Origin: Blautia hominis
GTDB taxonomy: Bacteria > Bacillota > Clostridia > Lachnospirales > Lachnospiraceae
Length of the DNA stretch: 64,000 bases
Assembly: GCA_002270465.1 (NCBI GenBank)
Contig: NQOF01000007.1
Span: 1-64,000, forward strand
Reading direction: 5' to 3'
The position numbers were made by a program, and so were the translations under genes. A model generated the notes under the pieces. That model saw only the letters and a program-made list of their open reading frames with translations. It was not told the DNA's origin and made no database searches. Below are positions 17,958-26,451 of this stretch, in pieces; the first letter of the stretch is position 1; every line of letters starts with the position of its first letter.

Positions 17958-18842
17958 TTATTCCCTTTCCCTCAGCAATTCCAGCACAGGTTTCAGGTAA
18001 TGCCAGGAAAATCCCATATTCTCATTTGGGATTTCTTCCCTGAGATGTCTCCAGCTTTTTTTGACCGCCTCAAAACCATCCTGGTAATACGTGTTTTTCG
18101 GTTCCAGTTCATGGGTGCCCGGCTTCTGCATTTCTGTGATATGAATGATCCCCTTTTCATATTTTGCCGCCAGCTCCGCTTCTCCTGATATCTGTCCTGC
18201 CTCATCTGTTTTGTCATAATTCATAACAGCTACAGCATCACAGCCTGACTGGATCAGCTTTTCCAGTGACTCCTCCATGCCCACTGCGTCGTAAAAATTG
18301 GGAATACACAAAATCACCAGCAAATCTTGCTCTTTTGCAGCCCGGTATGCCTTTACAGCGTTCTGTACAAACTGTGACATGACTGTGACAGGGTCAGTCT
18401 CCCACCGCATCAGCAGATAGGGTTCCACATCCCATACGATTCCGCAGAATCCCCCATCCCCTCTTGCCTCTTTATTCCATTTTCCTACGATTTCAACAGT
18501 CCGAAGCATGGCTTCCCCGTTCTTCTGCACTGCCCACTTTGAATCTCCGGCCAGGCAGTAAACATCCTGCCCCGCTTTCCTGCGCCGTTTCAGATAATCC
18601 TTTATTACGTCAATATCCGTATCCTCCGGTATCTGCTGGTACACCGCCTCGCAGCCAAGTGTTTCCAAAGCCTGCCCTGCCTCCGCCTCCATATCCGGCA
18701 GCAGGTATTCCTCTTCCCATGAAAACATACTGGTTTTACATACCCTTTTTGCTGTATCCTCTTTGTTATTTCCACATCCGCCGGTACAGCAGACCTGCAG
18801 ACAAAGCAGCAAAAAAAACGCAGCTCTGATCACCCCTGCCAT
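17958..18842 (-). CDS. Putative secreted lipoprotein, TIM-barrel-like
   Basis: 294 residues with a signal peptide (about 1-22) ending in Cys-rich VCCTGGCG, a weak lipobox. The mature part has alternating strands and helices with GIVWDVEPYLL, LVILCIPNFYD and DAVAVMNYDKTD, which suggest a glycosidase-like barrel; no family is assigned. The start at 18842 is chosen because AGGGGAGG precedes it by 6 nt; an in-frame ATG 36 nt upstream has no site. It is the first gene of the operon, directly after the promoter at 18914-18941. Confidence 0.7.
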   Translation of the reverse strand: MAGVIRAAFFLLLCLQVCCTGGCGNNKEDTAKRVCKTSMFSWEEEYLLPDMEAEAGQALETLGCEAVYQQIPEDTDIDVIKDYLKRRRKAGQDVYCLAGDSKWAVQKNGEAMLRTVEIVGKWNKEARGDGGFCGIVWDVEPYLLMRWETDPVTVMSQFVQNAVKAYRAAKEQDLLVILCIPNFYDAVGMEESLEKLIQSGCDAVAVMNYDKTDEAGQISGEAELAAKYEKGIIHITEMQKPGTHELEPKNTYYQDGFEAVKKSWRHLREEIPNENMGFSWHYLKPVLELLRERE

Positions 18843-18913
18843 GAAAACCTCCCCTTGATCATCAATAGAATGAACCATTTTATTATTTTTTACATAGATG
18901 ATACAATAATTTT

Positions 18914-18941
18914 ATTATAGCATATGGGTAAACTACTGCAA
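18914..18941 (-). promoter_or_regulatory. Promoter of the surface-polysaccharide operon
   Basis: On the minus strand TTGCAG (18936-18941), a 16-nt spacer and TGC-TATAAT (extended -10, 18914-18919), about 70 nt upstream of the lipoprotein start. It is the only strong promoter seen for the long operon that reaches 4924. Confidence 0.7.
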
Positions 18942-18994
18942 ATTAATATATTTTTAAATTACCGGTACTTCCATGCACGGCCTGGAAATCACAT

Positions 18995-19022
18995 GAAAAA
19001 AGCCTCTCCTAAGAGAAGCCTT
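18995..19022 (-). terminator. Intrinsic terminator after the MerR gene
   Basis: Minus-strand stem GCTTCTC-TTAG-GAGAGGC (one G-U pair) followed by TTTTTT, 12 nt past the MerR stop. It insulates the polysaccharide operon promoter from upstream transcription. Confidence 0.75.
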
Positions 19023-19033
19023 TTCCATCTTAT

Positions 19034-19855
19034 TTACTGTTTCTTCTTTACCGGATAACAAACCTCCGTCACATACTCCTCCGGATCCTGTGTATCCTTT
19101 GGTCCCACATGATAAATGTTAAATCCCATTCCATCGAACTCATACCCGTTGTCCGCACACCACTTAGCCACTGCTTCATTCACCTTAGTGATCTTTTCAT
19201 ACTGCCCTTTAAAAGCAGCTCCGGCATACTGGACCTGGGGTGCAGTTTTGAATTTCACATGTTCTGTGTCCTGATAGGTGCCGGTTACCGCCCGCTGCAC
19301 CTCCACATCCACATTTCCCTCCATATGCTCCCCATCATAAAATACGGCCAGGTCATAAGCAGGGCTGTCATAGCGAATGTTCCTGCCCAATGTCTCCTCC
19401 ATCATAATATGCCACAGCCTCCCCTCCTCCTCATAGGAAGGGATCACCTGCCGCACACTGGCTACATAACGTTTCGGCAGAATCTTCAGACTTACATCGT
19501 ATCCCATAATATTACCATCCTTTCTCAGCCACTCCATGGTACTGTCAATCAGATGTTTTCTCTGCCTCAGTATCTGCTCCTGCTCTGCAATTTCATGTCT
19601 TTTGATCTCCAGAAAATGCTTCAGTTCCTCCGGGTCTGCATAATTCTCCATGATCTCCCGGATCACGGAGAGACCAAATCCCATGTTCTTCAGCACCTGG
19701 ATACGCTCTCCGTCCAGAAGCTGGGATTCGTCATAATATCTGTAGCCAGTGAACACATCCACCTTTTCCGGCTTCAGCAGACCGATTTCATCGTAATGCC
19801 GCAGCATACGGATACTGATCCTTGACAGTTTTGAAAAATCTCCTATTTTTAACAT
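19034..19855 (-). CDS. MerR family regulator with GyrI-like effector domain
   Basis: 273 residues. The N-terminal MerR helix-turn-helix LKIGDFSKLSRISIRMLRHYDEIGLL is followed by a coiled dimerisation helix (about 75-115) and a GyrI/AraC-type effector-binding domain (about 120-270) ending FNIYHVGP...EVCYPVKK. This is the multidrug-binding BltR/BmrR-like architecture. AAAGG precedes the ATG. The azlCD genes lie upstream on the same strand with an 84-bp gap; no target is evident. Confidence 0.85.
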   Translation of the reverse strand: MLKIGDFSKLSRISIRMLRHYDEIGLLKPEKVDVFTGYRYYDESQLLDGERIQVLKNMGFGLSVIREIMENYADPEELKHFLEIKRHEIAEQEQILRQRKHLIDSTMEWLRKDGNIMGYDVSLKILPKRYVASVRQVIPSYEEEGRLWHIMMEETLGRNIRYDSPAYDLAVFYDGEHMEGNVDVEVQRAVTGTYQDTEHVKFKTAPQVQYAGAAFKGQYEKITKVNEAVAKWCADNGYEFDGMGFNIYHVGPKDTQDPEEYVTEVCYPVKKKQ

Positions 19856-19939
19856 GTTTTTTTACCTTTCACATATGTGAATGATTCGAGCTCATTTAGA
19901 GTATAGGGTGTAACATTATGGGAGAGTCAATACTTTTAT

Positions 19940-20266
19940 TCAAAAAACCGTCTGTACTAAAATCATGTAAAACACCGTGCCCCCTGCTATAGATAACAGC
20001 ATCTGCCGTTTCCAGAGATGAAGCACCACCACCAGCAGAATAGCCAGAAGTTCGGGTATGCCGTGACTGCCTGTAAAAACACTTACATTCTTCAGGCAGT
20101 AAATGACCAGCAGCCCAAAGACAGACGCCGGCAGCACCCTGCCAAGATACTGTATGTACTTGGGAGTCGGTTTTCCCGCGGGAAAAAGCAGAAAGGGCAG
20201 AAAGCGTGTGAGCATGGTGCCCAGAACCACCATAGCAATCGTTATGATCTGCTGCGTAAGAGTCAT
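19940..20266 (-). CDS. azlD: AzlD family branched-chain amino acid exporter subunit
   Basis: 108 residues, four hydrophobic helices, with the family features [30 protein letters not shown] and [16 protein letters not shown]. AzlD is the small partner of AzlC in branched-chain amino acid export. Its ATG overlaps the azlC stop by 4 bp. The length is normal. Confidence 0.9.
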   Translation of the reverse strand: MTLTQQIITIAMVVLGTMLTRFLPFLLFPAGKPTPKYIQYLGRVLPASVFGLLVIYCLKNVSVFTGSHGIPELLAILLVVVLHLWKRQMLLSIAGGTVFYMILVQTVF

Positions 20267-20982
20267 TGGCAGACTTCCCCCCTTTCTTTTTCAATAGGTT
20301 TCCGAAGCAGGGTCAGCACTCCTATGATTGCTGCCATGGCAGGGATCATGAAATTCTCCGCCCCAAAGGCCAGCAGGCACAGAAGAGACAAACCCAGTCC
20401 CAGCAGGGAACTCACATGGTTCTTTTCTTTGAGCCATTGCTCCATAAAGATAACCACAAACATGGCAGTCATCACAAAGTCAAGCCCTTCTGTATTGAAC
20501 TTCAGAAGAGAACCAAAGATCCCACCCAATGTGGAACCGGAAAACCAATAAAAATAATTCAGCAGCGTCACGAAAAACATAAACCAGCCTCTGTCTACGT
20601 CCTCCGGTATCTTTGCTGTATAGTTGATGGTAAAGCTCTCATCACACATCCCAAAAATCAGGAACCCCTTTTTCCAGCCTGTATTTCTGTATTTATCCAG
20701 CATGGAAATGCCGTAAAATAAATGCCGGGCATTTATCATCAGGGTCATGACAAAAGCCTGCAGGGGATTGAACGCGCCCAGCAGCATATTGACCACCACA
20801 AATTCTATAGAGCCTGCAAAAATGGTCAGGCTCATGATCATGGGATACCAAAAACTAAATCCGGACACATTCATGTAAATGCCATAGGTCAGCCCCAAAA
20901 ACCAAAACCCTGCAAAAATAGGTATGGTATAAGGGAAGGCCGCACAGAATGCCCTGAAGATCCTCTTTTTCTTTCCTTCCAT
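20263..20982 (-). CDS. azlC: AzlC family branched-chain amino acid exporter
   Basis: 239 residues with the AzlC signature [23 protein letters not shown] and later [12 protein letters not shown]. Six to eight membrane segments are visible. The start at 20982 matches where relatives begin and has AGGAAAG upstream. An in-frame ATG at 21075 behind GAGGAGGAG would add 31 polar residues and cannot be excluded. It overlaps azlD. Confidence 0.85.
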   Translation of the reverse strand: MEGKKKRIFRAFCAAFPYTIPIFAGFWFLGLTYGIYMNVSGFSFWYPMIMSLTIFAGSIEFVVVNMLLGAFNPLQAFVMTLMINARHLFYGISMLDKYRNTGWKKGFLIFGMCDESFTINYTAKIPEDVDRGWFMFFVTLLNYFYWFSGSTLGGIFGSLLKFNTEGLDFVMTAMFVVIFMEQWLKEKNHVSSLLGLGLSLLCLLAFGAENFMIPAMAAIIGVLTLLRKPIEKERGEVCQ

Positions 20983-21153
20983 TTTCTTTCCTGCCTTCTT
21001 ATCTTTTGTCATTCGGCACACAGACTGGCTGTCCGGGAGGACATTTCTCCTCATTGCGGACGATCTCCTCCTCACCGCTCAGCGGATAACTGCTGCCATT
21101 TTCCTTTCTATTCTATCAAAGTCACAGATAAAAGGAAATGGAAAATGAAAAAT

Positions 21154-21726
21154 TTATGGTGTTTTCTGACTCTTCCCGGCCGGCTTTTTTCTTAATTTCA
21201 ATTCTATCCCATGTGCCCCGGCTGCTGCCTGAAACAGCTTAGAGACAAAAGCTGCCCGCTCTTTTGGTGGCAGGTCCATGATCCCCTCTTTCTCCGCAAT
21301 CACCTTCATCACGGACCTGATATCCTCTAAATCCAGCAAATTTACTGCCAAGCAGTAAAAATTCTTTTTTCTCCCATCATTAAAATGCTCCAGTAGATAT
21401 CTTAAAATTTCCGCTTTCTCTGCCTGTTCTTCCCCATAAGCCCTGCTGCCCGCCTCTTTAGCCTTCTGCATGTCTTTTACTCTGCTGCGGTGTGTGATGA
21501 AACTGTCGTATTGGTCTATCCCTTCATATCTGCCGCAGGGGTAATCCCCGCACTGCCAGCAGTATTCCACTTTATCGTGCTCCAGACTGCACCTGGCAAT
21601 GGCACAGGACTGGTTTCCCTCACCGCCACCGCATCCGGGACAATACCCTCCAATCTGCATGGGACACAGCCCGCAGTTCAGCCCGCACAGCGAAAACCGT
21701 TTATCTTCCCTGGTAAATCCCTTCAT
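21154..21726 (-). CDS. DUF3795 Cys-rich protein
   Basis: 190 residues. The N-terminal half has the clustered cysteines of DUF3795: CGLNCGLCPMQ, YCPGCGGGEG, CAIARC, YCWQCGDYPCGRY. These probably bind zinc or an iron-sulfur cluster. The C-terminal part is helical and basic (LKLRKKPAGK). The function of the family is unknown. GAGGAGGATGAG precedes the ATG. Confidence 0.8.
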   Translation of the reverse strand: MKGFTREDKRFSLCGLNCGLCPMQIGGYCPGCGGGEGNQSCAIARCSLEHDKVEYCWQCGDYPCGRYEGIDQYDSFITHRSRVKDMQKAKEAGSRAYGEEQAEKAEILRYLLEHFNDGRKKNFYCLAVNLLDLEDIRSVMKVIAEKEGIMDLPPKERAAFVSKLFQAAAGAHGIELKLRKKPAGKSQKTP

Positions 21727-21765
21727 CTCATCCTCCTCATACTGCCCTGATCTCCGTTTTCTTTC

Positions 21766-22296
21766 CTATTCCCGCCTGTATACCAAATCCGTCATACCGT
21801 TATAGCATTTGGCTGAAATAAGTCTCAGTTTTATCTTGGGATTTTCTCCGTCAAACAGCCTTATGCCTTTTCCCAGAATGACAGGTATGACGGTGATCCG
21901 GTAATCGTCGATCAAATCTCTTTGGACCATCTGGTTTACGATATCCGCCCCTCCGCAAATCCAGATATCCTTCCCCTCCTGCCCTTTCAGACGTTCCAAA
22001 ATAACCTCAGGGGGTTCCTCCGTGAAAGTGATCTCCTTTTTATCCGAGATATCTTTATGGGTAAATACATAGGTCTGCATACCTTCATAGGCCCATCTGT
22101 CCGGTGAAAGCTCTGTCACGATCTGATGATAGGTTGTATATCCCATCAGCACAGTATCTACTGTCCTGATAAACGCAGGATAACTTCCCTCCTCCAGGCC
22201 ATCCGGATATTCCCCGGTCAGCCAGCTCACATCCCCATCGGGTGCTGCAATAAAACCATCCAGACTTTCCGCAATATATAATACTGTTTTTCTCAA
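21766..22296 (-). CDS. Dihydrofolate reductase family protein (RibD C-terminal-like)
   Basis: 176 residues of the RibD C-terminal/DHFR fold: YIAESLDGFIAAPDGDVSWL near the N-terminus and DIWICGGADIVNQM for NADPH binding. These stand-alone proteins are generic NADPH reductases and not proven folate enzymes. The start codon is TTG behind AAAGGAGAGAGC. It is the last gene of the sigma/ABC operon, 19 bp after the permease. Confidence 0.8.
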   Translation of the reverse strand: MRKTVLYIAESLDGFIAAPDGDVSWLTGEYPDGLEEGSYPAFIRTVDTVLMGYTTYHQIVTELSPDRWAYEGMQTYVFTHKDISDKKEITFTEEPPEVILERLKGQEGKDIWICGGADIVNQMVQRDLIDDYRITVIPVILGKGIRLFDGENPKIKLRLISAKCYNGMTDLVYRRE

Positions 22297-22315
22297 AGCT
22301 CTCTCCTTTCTGCTG

Positions 22316-23044
22316 CTAAAATCCTTTTTTCTTCAAACCCGCGATTTTTACTGCTGTCCAAATCATACCAGATAAGAGCAGAATAATAAACGCCGTACTA
22401 TATTTATTTACAGAAAAATAGGTTTCATCCGCAAATATTGCCATCACATCTGATACAGGGGGAAGTACCCATAAAATCACAGCCAGCACAGGTACTTCTT
22501 TTAAAAGAGCCGTCTTTGTCACAGCCGTGACTGCCAGCAGAAAGGTGAAGATAATGGCGGTCTTTCTGTCCTTGTTCAGCCTGGGATGTGAGATCTCTCC
22601 CAGGGATACACCTGAGAATCCACTCAAGCACATAAGCGTAAAACCGCCGGCCAGGTCTGCAGCACCAAAAGGCCGTTCAAAAAGCTGTCCCTGATTCCAC
22701 AGATCCATAAGGACCGGAAAGATAACCGCAACGGCACTTACCATCATTCCAAGTAAAAACAGGAACACTGCGTGACTGACATAATATTTTTCAGCACTCT
22801 GCACTCTCAGTATCAAGATCTGTTCCGATACCATATCCTCCATATCGCAGGCAGTGACCCCAACCCACACCATGACTAAAAACAAAAATACACAAGATAC
22901 TGTCAGGCTGTCCATCACTCCCACCGGCTTTGAAGAATAAATACTGTACAATAAGATCATGAGCACGGCAAAAGGCATGACAAACTTGCTGGTGCTGAAA
23001 TACTGCTGCATCTGATATTTTATCAATCCGTTAAATTCCCGCAT
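22316..23044 (-). CDS. ABC transporter permease
   Basis: 242 residues with six hydrophobic segments and no recognisable catalytic motif; partner of the ATPase just upstream, which it overlaps by 14 bp. AGGGGG precedes the ATG at 23044. The type resembles ABC-2 exporters of bacteriocin-immunity or lipid functions. The substrate is unknown. Confidence 0.75.
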   Translation of the reverse strand: MREFNGLIKYQMQQYFSTSKFVMPFAVLMILLYSIYSSKPVGVMDSLTVSCVFLFLVMVWVGVTACDMEDMVSEQILILRVQSAEKYYVSHAVFLFLLGMMVSAVAVIFPVLMDLWNQGQLFERPFGAADLAGGFTLMCLSGFSGVSLGEISHPRLNKDRKTAIIFTFLLAVTAVTKTALLKEVPVLAVILWVLPPVSDVMAIFADETYFSVNKYSTAFIILLLSGMIWTAVKIAGLKKKGF

Positions 23045-23855
23045 CACGCATCCCCCTCAGTTTCCATCCGCACCGGATCATCTCCATTATCATCTGACTG
23101 CTCTCATCTTCGGGAATCCTGGCCCTGCAGCCTTCCCCTGTCTGCCGGATATAGTGACTGTATTTCTCCGGCATAGTGGCATTTTTCTGCTTTTCAAACC
23201 ACAAAATGCACTCTCTTCCGGAGAATGCTGCAGTTATGTCAACCTTTTCCACCTTACCCTCTCCCACTGACAATACCGTGTCCGAAATACTTTCCATCAG
23301 ATATTGTTCGTGACAGGACATGAGAAGTGTGACATTTTCTGCTCTGAGGGCATTCATTTTCTCAATAAAGATCATCTGGGAATCCATATCCTGGCCGGAC
23401 AGAGGCTCGTCCAGCAGCAGCACCTGCGGCTTACGCAACAGGGCCTGTATGACACCTATCTTCTGCAAAGTCCCCTTGGACAAGTCCTTCATAGAGGTAT
23501 TGACCATCTCGGTCAGGAAAAAATCCTCAAACAGGTTTTCGCATCTGTCTTCCAGAACTTTCCGCGGTATCCCGTCTATCTCCCCCATCCTTTTTAAATA
23601 CTGCCAAGCTGTGAGGCTCATTTTAGGAAAACGTTCCGGTACATAATGAAACAGCAGCCTGTCCCTGTAAACCACTCTTCCGCCGGAAGGCTTGACCAGC
23701 CCGGCAATAATCTTTAGCATGGTGCTTTTTCCGCTTCCGTTATGACCGGTAAACGCAATAGACTGCCCCTCATATATGGATAGATCAATTTGGTTTATGA
23801 TCCGTTTATGACCATATTCTTTTGAAATCTTTTCTAACTGAATGATCTCTTTCAT
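23031..23855 (-). CDS. ABC transporter ATP-binding protein
   Basis: 274 residues with Walker A GHNGSGKST (about 38-46), a Q-loop region, the signature LSKGTLQKIG (a variant of LSGGQ), Walker B VLLLDEPLSGQD and the switch MSCHEQ. The last 60 residues form an accessory region common in ABC-2 exporters. It lies 9 bp after the anti-sigma gene, so its expression probably depends on the ECF factor. Confidence 0.9.
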   Translation of the reverse strand: MKEIIQLEKISKEYGHKRIINQIDLSIYEGQSIAFTGHNGSGKSTMLKIIAGLVKPSGGRVVYRDRLLFHYVPERFPKMSLTAWQYLKRMGEIDGIPRKVLEDRCENLFEDFFLTEMVNTSMKDLSKGTLQKIGVIQALLRKPQVLLLDEPLSGQDMDSQMIFIEKMNALRAENVTLLMSCHEQYLMESISDTVLSVGEGKVEKVDITAAFSGRECILWFEKQKNATMPEKYSHYIRQTGEGCRARIPEDESSQMIMEMIRCGWKLRGMRDAGI

Positions 23856-23864
23856 CTGCTCCCC

Positions 23865-24533
23865 TTAATGGGTGACCATCACTTTTCCGGTGATGTCACG
23901 TTCCCTGATCATATGCTCATTATTTTCTGATGCTTTGAGATTATCCTCCAAAACAAAATATTCATCACTGCCAAGTTCTGTCTGCGCCAGACTGCAGTCC
24001 TTTGGATAATCCTTGTACTCCCCGTATCGTCTGCCGTCAATGTACACGTCTCCCTGTCTCATCTCCACACATTCCCCGGGCAGGCCTATCACTCTGGTAA
24101 TATGGTAAATGCCGTCTTTCTCATATACAAGAATATCCCTGCGGCTGGGGACATCTGTTTTGTATGCCCATTTATTTATTATGTAATACTCCCCGTCCCT
24201 GACGGTTGGCACCATACAATCACCTGAGACAATGGCCGGCTGAAACATGCTGGCTGTTATAATGAAGATCAAAACACATAATAATACAACAAGCCCCACC
24301 ACTCCTGCCCGCCTGCGGCGGATACGCTTTGCCACTTTTTGATACCGCATTCTTTCCTCTGACTCATTGGCCGTGTTGATGTCCTCCCCCTTTATCTTTT
24401 CATAGAGCGCTCTGCACTCCCCGCACGCTCTCAAATGCCTGCTGATCAGTTCTTCCGTCTCCTGACTCAGCGCACCATCCCCATAGAGGGGCAGCAGATC
24501 CTTTACTGCCGGACAGAAACTATTATCCTTCAT
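23865..24533 (-). CDS. Anti-sigma factor fused to a signal-peptidase-like domain lacking the catalytic dyad
   Basis: 222 residues. The N-terminal zinc-finger anti-sigma domain has Cys7 and H33-x3-C37-x2-C40. A transmembrane helix (about 76-96) leads to an extracytoplasmic S26 signal peptidase fold with SGDCMVPTVRDGE, DILVYEKDGIYHITRVIGLPGE and GDVYIDGR. The catalytic Ser of SGDSM is Cys106, and the catalytic Lys before RVIGLPG is Thr146, so normal activity is unlikely. The start at 24533 lies 8 nt after GGAGGG and overlaps the sigma stop by 11 bp. It probably holds the ECF factor and senses an envelope signal. Confidence 0.82.
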   Translation of the reverse strand: MKDNSFCPAVKDLLPLYGDGALSQETEELISRHLRACGECRALYEKIKGEDINTANESEERMRYQKVAKRIRRRRAGVVGLVVLLCVLIFIITASMFQPAIVSGDCMVPTVRDGEYYIINKWAYKTDVPSRRDILVYEKDGIYHITRVIGLPGECVEMRQGDVYIDGRRYGEYKDYPKDCSLAQTELGSDEYFVLEDNLKASENNEHMIRERDITGKVMVTH

Positions 24534-25032
24534 CCCCATATCCCTCCATTCTATCACGAATCATGTTCTTCCCCCGGTGATAGATCACCTTTGCGGAATT
24601 TTCTTTTATCCCCATCACCTCTGCGATCTCATGAAAAGACATATCGAAAAACAGACGGTAGATCAGCACATCCCTGTACTTTTCTTTCAGTCCCATGATC
24701 TCCTGCACAGCATGGGAAAATATCTCCTTCTGCTCTGCCCTTTCCTCCATGGAAGTAAATTCCCTGTCTTTCAAAAAAGCAGGCTCTATTTGCTCAAAGT
24801 CCGCTGTGGCAGGATTTTTCTTATAATATCTGCGGCAGACATTTTTTGCAATGGCGCAGATCCAGGTGAGAATGCTGGAATCTCCTCTGTATTTCGGAAG
24901 GGAGAGGTATACCTGATAAAAGGTTTCCTGGGTCAGTTCATCTGCAAGGTCCGCATTGGAGTTGGTAAGTTTCAGCATAAAATTGTAGACGTATTGATTG
25001 TATTTTTCATACAGTTCCTGAAATTCCTGCAT
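24523..25032 (-). CDS. ECF-type RNA polymerase sigma factor
   Basis: 169 residues with sigma region 2 (YNFMLKLTNSNADLADELTQETFYQVYLSLPKYRGDSSILTW, a split of the usual motif) and region 4 (YRDVLIYRLFFDMSFHEIAEVMGIKENSAKVIYHRGKN). It lacks region 3. GGGGAGTGAG precedes the ATG. It heads the operon with its anti-sigma factor, an ABC exporter and a DHFR-fold protein; such factors usually activate their own operon. Confidence 0.9.
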   Translation of the reverse strand: MQEFQELYEKYNQYVYNFMLKLTNSNADLADELTQETFYQVYLSLPKYRGDSSILTWICAIAKNVCRRYYKKNPATADFEQIEPAFLKDREFTSMEERAEQKEIFSHAVQEIMGLKEKYRDVLIYRLFFDMSFHEIAEVMGIKENSAKVIYHRGKNMIRDRMEGYGDEG

Positions 25033-25111
25033 TTTCTCACTCCCCTCTATAGATTAGTAACTGATTTTTCCGAATGGTTACATCTTACCCGCAGAATTTA
25101 TATGATATTCC

Positions 25112-25165
25112 GTAACTGTTCAGTACCCTCACAGTTACAGGCAAAAATCCATGCAGAATCGCCTT
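25112..25165 (-). repeat. Family B repeat, partial copy
   Basis: 54 bp matches the reverse complement of 39177-39230 with two substitutions, starting GTAACTGTTCAGTACC and running through CAAAAATCCATGCAG. Beyond 25165 the two copies diverge, and no opposite end or target duplication could be placed. It lies in the spacer upstream of the sigma factor gene. Confidence 0.75.
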
Positions 25166-25172
25166 CAACTAC

Positions 25173-25219
25173 AACAAGCAGGTTCTGCCATTTTGTATGA
25201 ACTGCCAGACCTGCTTGTT
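25173..25219. repeat. Hairpin upstream of the sigma factor gene
   Basis: AACAAGCAGGT (25173-25183) pairs perfectly with ACCTGCTTGTT (25209-25219). No U-tract follows on the minus strand, so it is not a standard terminator for the XRE gene. It directly follows the family B segment and may be part of a rearranged copy. Confidence 0.6.
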
Positions 25220-25253
25220 ATAATGATTTTACGGCTGTTGTTATCTGTACCCT

Positions 25254-25742
25254 TTATTGTGAGTCTGAATCATATTTGTTTCTGTGATGAAGGCAAACCA
25301 TGATAGCGACTGCCGTGGCTGCTGCTAATATAATAAACGGCAGTGTAACTCCCGGAAAGATATTCCATAGAAAATCGTTTTCAAAGGAAATACCTCTCAG
25401 AAGCACAATAACCGCAATGGCCGCCAGATAAATACCCACACAACTCAGGACACAGAACTGTTTTTCTTTTCTCTTCCTGCTCTCTCTTGCAAGTTCCTGC
25501 TGCTGTTTTTCCAGCATTTCTGTTTTAATAGAAAGTTCATCCAGTTCTGAGGGCTTCAGCAGATAATCGGTAGTCACTTCAAAAATCCCACTCAGCGCCA
25601 CAAGCTTTTCTAATTCCGGTACAGACTGTCCTGATTCCCATTTTGAGACTGACTGTCTGGAGACATTGAGCTTTTCCGCCAGCTCCTCCTGTGTGAAACC
25701 CTTAGCTTTTCTAAGCTGTAATATTTTTTCTGATACATTCAT
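25254..25742 (-). CDS. XRE family regulator with two transmembrane helices
   Basis: 162 residues. The Cro/C1-type helix-turn-helix (about 6-60) contains [24 protein letters not shown] and TDYLLKP. A charged linker (70-92) leads to two hydrophobic helices (about 96-115 and 125-150). Membrane-bound XRE proteins of this layout are common in clostridia; targets are unknown. AGGAGG precedes the ATG. Confidence 0.85.
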   Translation of the reverse strand: MNVSEKILQLRKAKGFTQEELAEKLNVSRQSVSKWESGQSVPELEKLVALSGIFEVTTDYLLKPSELDELSIKTEMLEKQQQELARESRKRKEKQFCVLSCVGIYLAAIAVIVLLRGISFENDFLWNIFPGVTLPFIILAAATAVAIMVCLHHRNKYDSDSQ

Positions 25743-25850
25743 TTATATTTCCTCCTTTTGTTTCCCCAACTATAACAAACATGGTGGTTGCACACCAGCA
25801 AGTCTGCCGTATAATTGGGCAACCGGCAGGTGCATACAGGGGAAATGCCT

Positions 25851-26297
25851 CTATTTCAGCTTTGGAAGTATCTCACTGAGTGTTTTGGCCGCCCCGTTCA
25901 ACTGCCGCAGTTCTTCCTCTGTGAGCTGTTCCTCCAGCATCTGAATAAAGACTTTGTTTTTCAGATAATACTCATCCAGATAGGCCGATGCCTTGGGGGT
26001 GAGCTGAATCCAGACCGTCCTTCTGTCTTTTTCATTGCTCACACGCTCCACAAACTCATATTCACTCAGCTTATCAATCAATTTTGTAACTTGCTGCTTG
26101 GGCACTTTCAGTTCCCGGGCAATCCTTGTCATGGTCACAGTGCCGCACTGCTTCACCGTCTCCAGACAATAATATGTCTCCAGGCTCATCTCCCGGTTTA
26201 GTGTATCCTTAAACGGTTTTACCAGCTTAGAATGCCAGTTTGGCATAACCAAAAGTAAATTTTGTACAAACTCTTCCGAAACTTTTACATCCTTCAT
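25851..26297 (-). CDS. MarR family transcriptional regulator
   Basis: 148 residues with the MarR winged helix: YYCLETVKQCGTVTMTRIARELKVPKQQVTKLIDKL followed by the wing VSNEKDRRTVWIQLT. The start at 26297 has GGGGAG 8 nt upstream. It is divergent from a FUSC exporter; the intergenic palindrome at 26357-26375 is the likely operator, so it probably represses the exporter until an aromatic ligand binds (inference). Confidence 0.88.
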   Translation of the reverse strand: MKDVKVSEEFVQNLLLVMPNWHSKLVKPFKDTLNREMSLETYYCLETVKQCGTVTMTRIARELKVPKQQVTKLIDKLSEYEFVERVSNEKDRRTVWIQLTPKASAYLDEYYLKNKVFIQMLEEQLTEEELRQLNGAAKTLSEILPKLK

Positions 26298-26311
26298 CTT
26301 TTTTCTCCCCG

Positions 26312-26340
26312 TTGACAAATATATTGAAAGGTGTTATGCT
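26312..26340 (+). promoter_or_regulatory. Promoter of the FUSC exporter gene
   Basis: TTGACA (26312-26317), 17-nt spacer, TATGCT (26335-26340). The -35 is perfect and the spacing ideal. The operator candidate lies just downstream, where a bound repressor would block transcription. Confidence 0.65.
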
Positions 26341-26356
26341 GATAAATTGGTAAACA

Positions 26357-26375
26357 AAATATGACTATCATATTT
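26357..26375. promoter_or_regulatory. Palindromic MarR operator candidate
   Basis: AAATATGA-CTA-TCATATTT, a perfect 8-bp inverted repeat with a 3-bp spacer, typical in size for MarR sites, located between marR and the exporter and downstream of the -10 box. Confidence 0.6.
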
Positions 26376-26451
26376 ATTTAACAATAACAGACTCATTATA
26401 AAACATATGGGTTTTAATCCAAAAGAAACAGAAAAGGAGATGCCGTTCTAC

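Noticed and set aside
17993-18217. Alternative-frame ORF within the lipoprotein gene
   Set aside because: Highly basic low-complexity translation typical of a frame shadow; the lipoprotein frame has the signal peptide and ribosome site.
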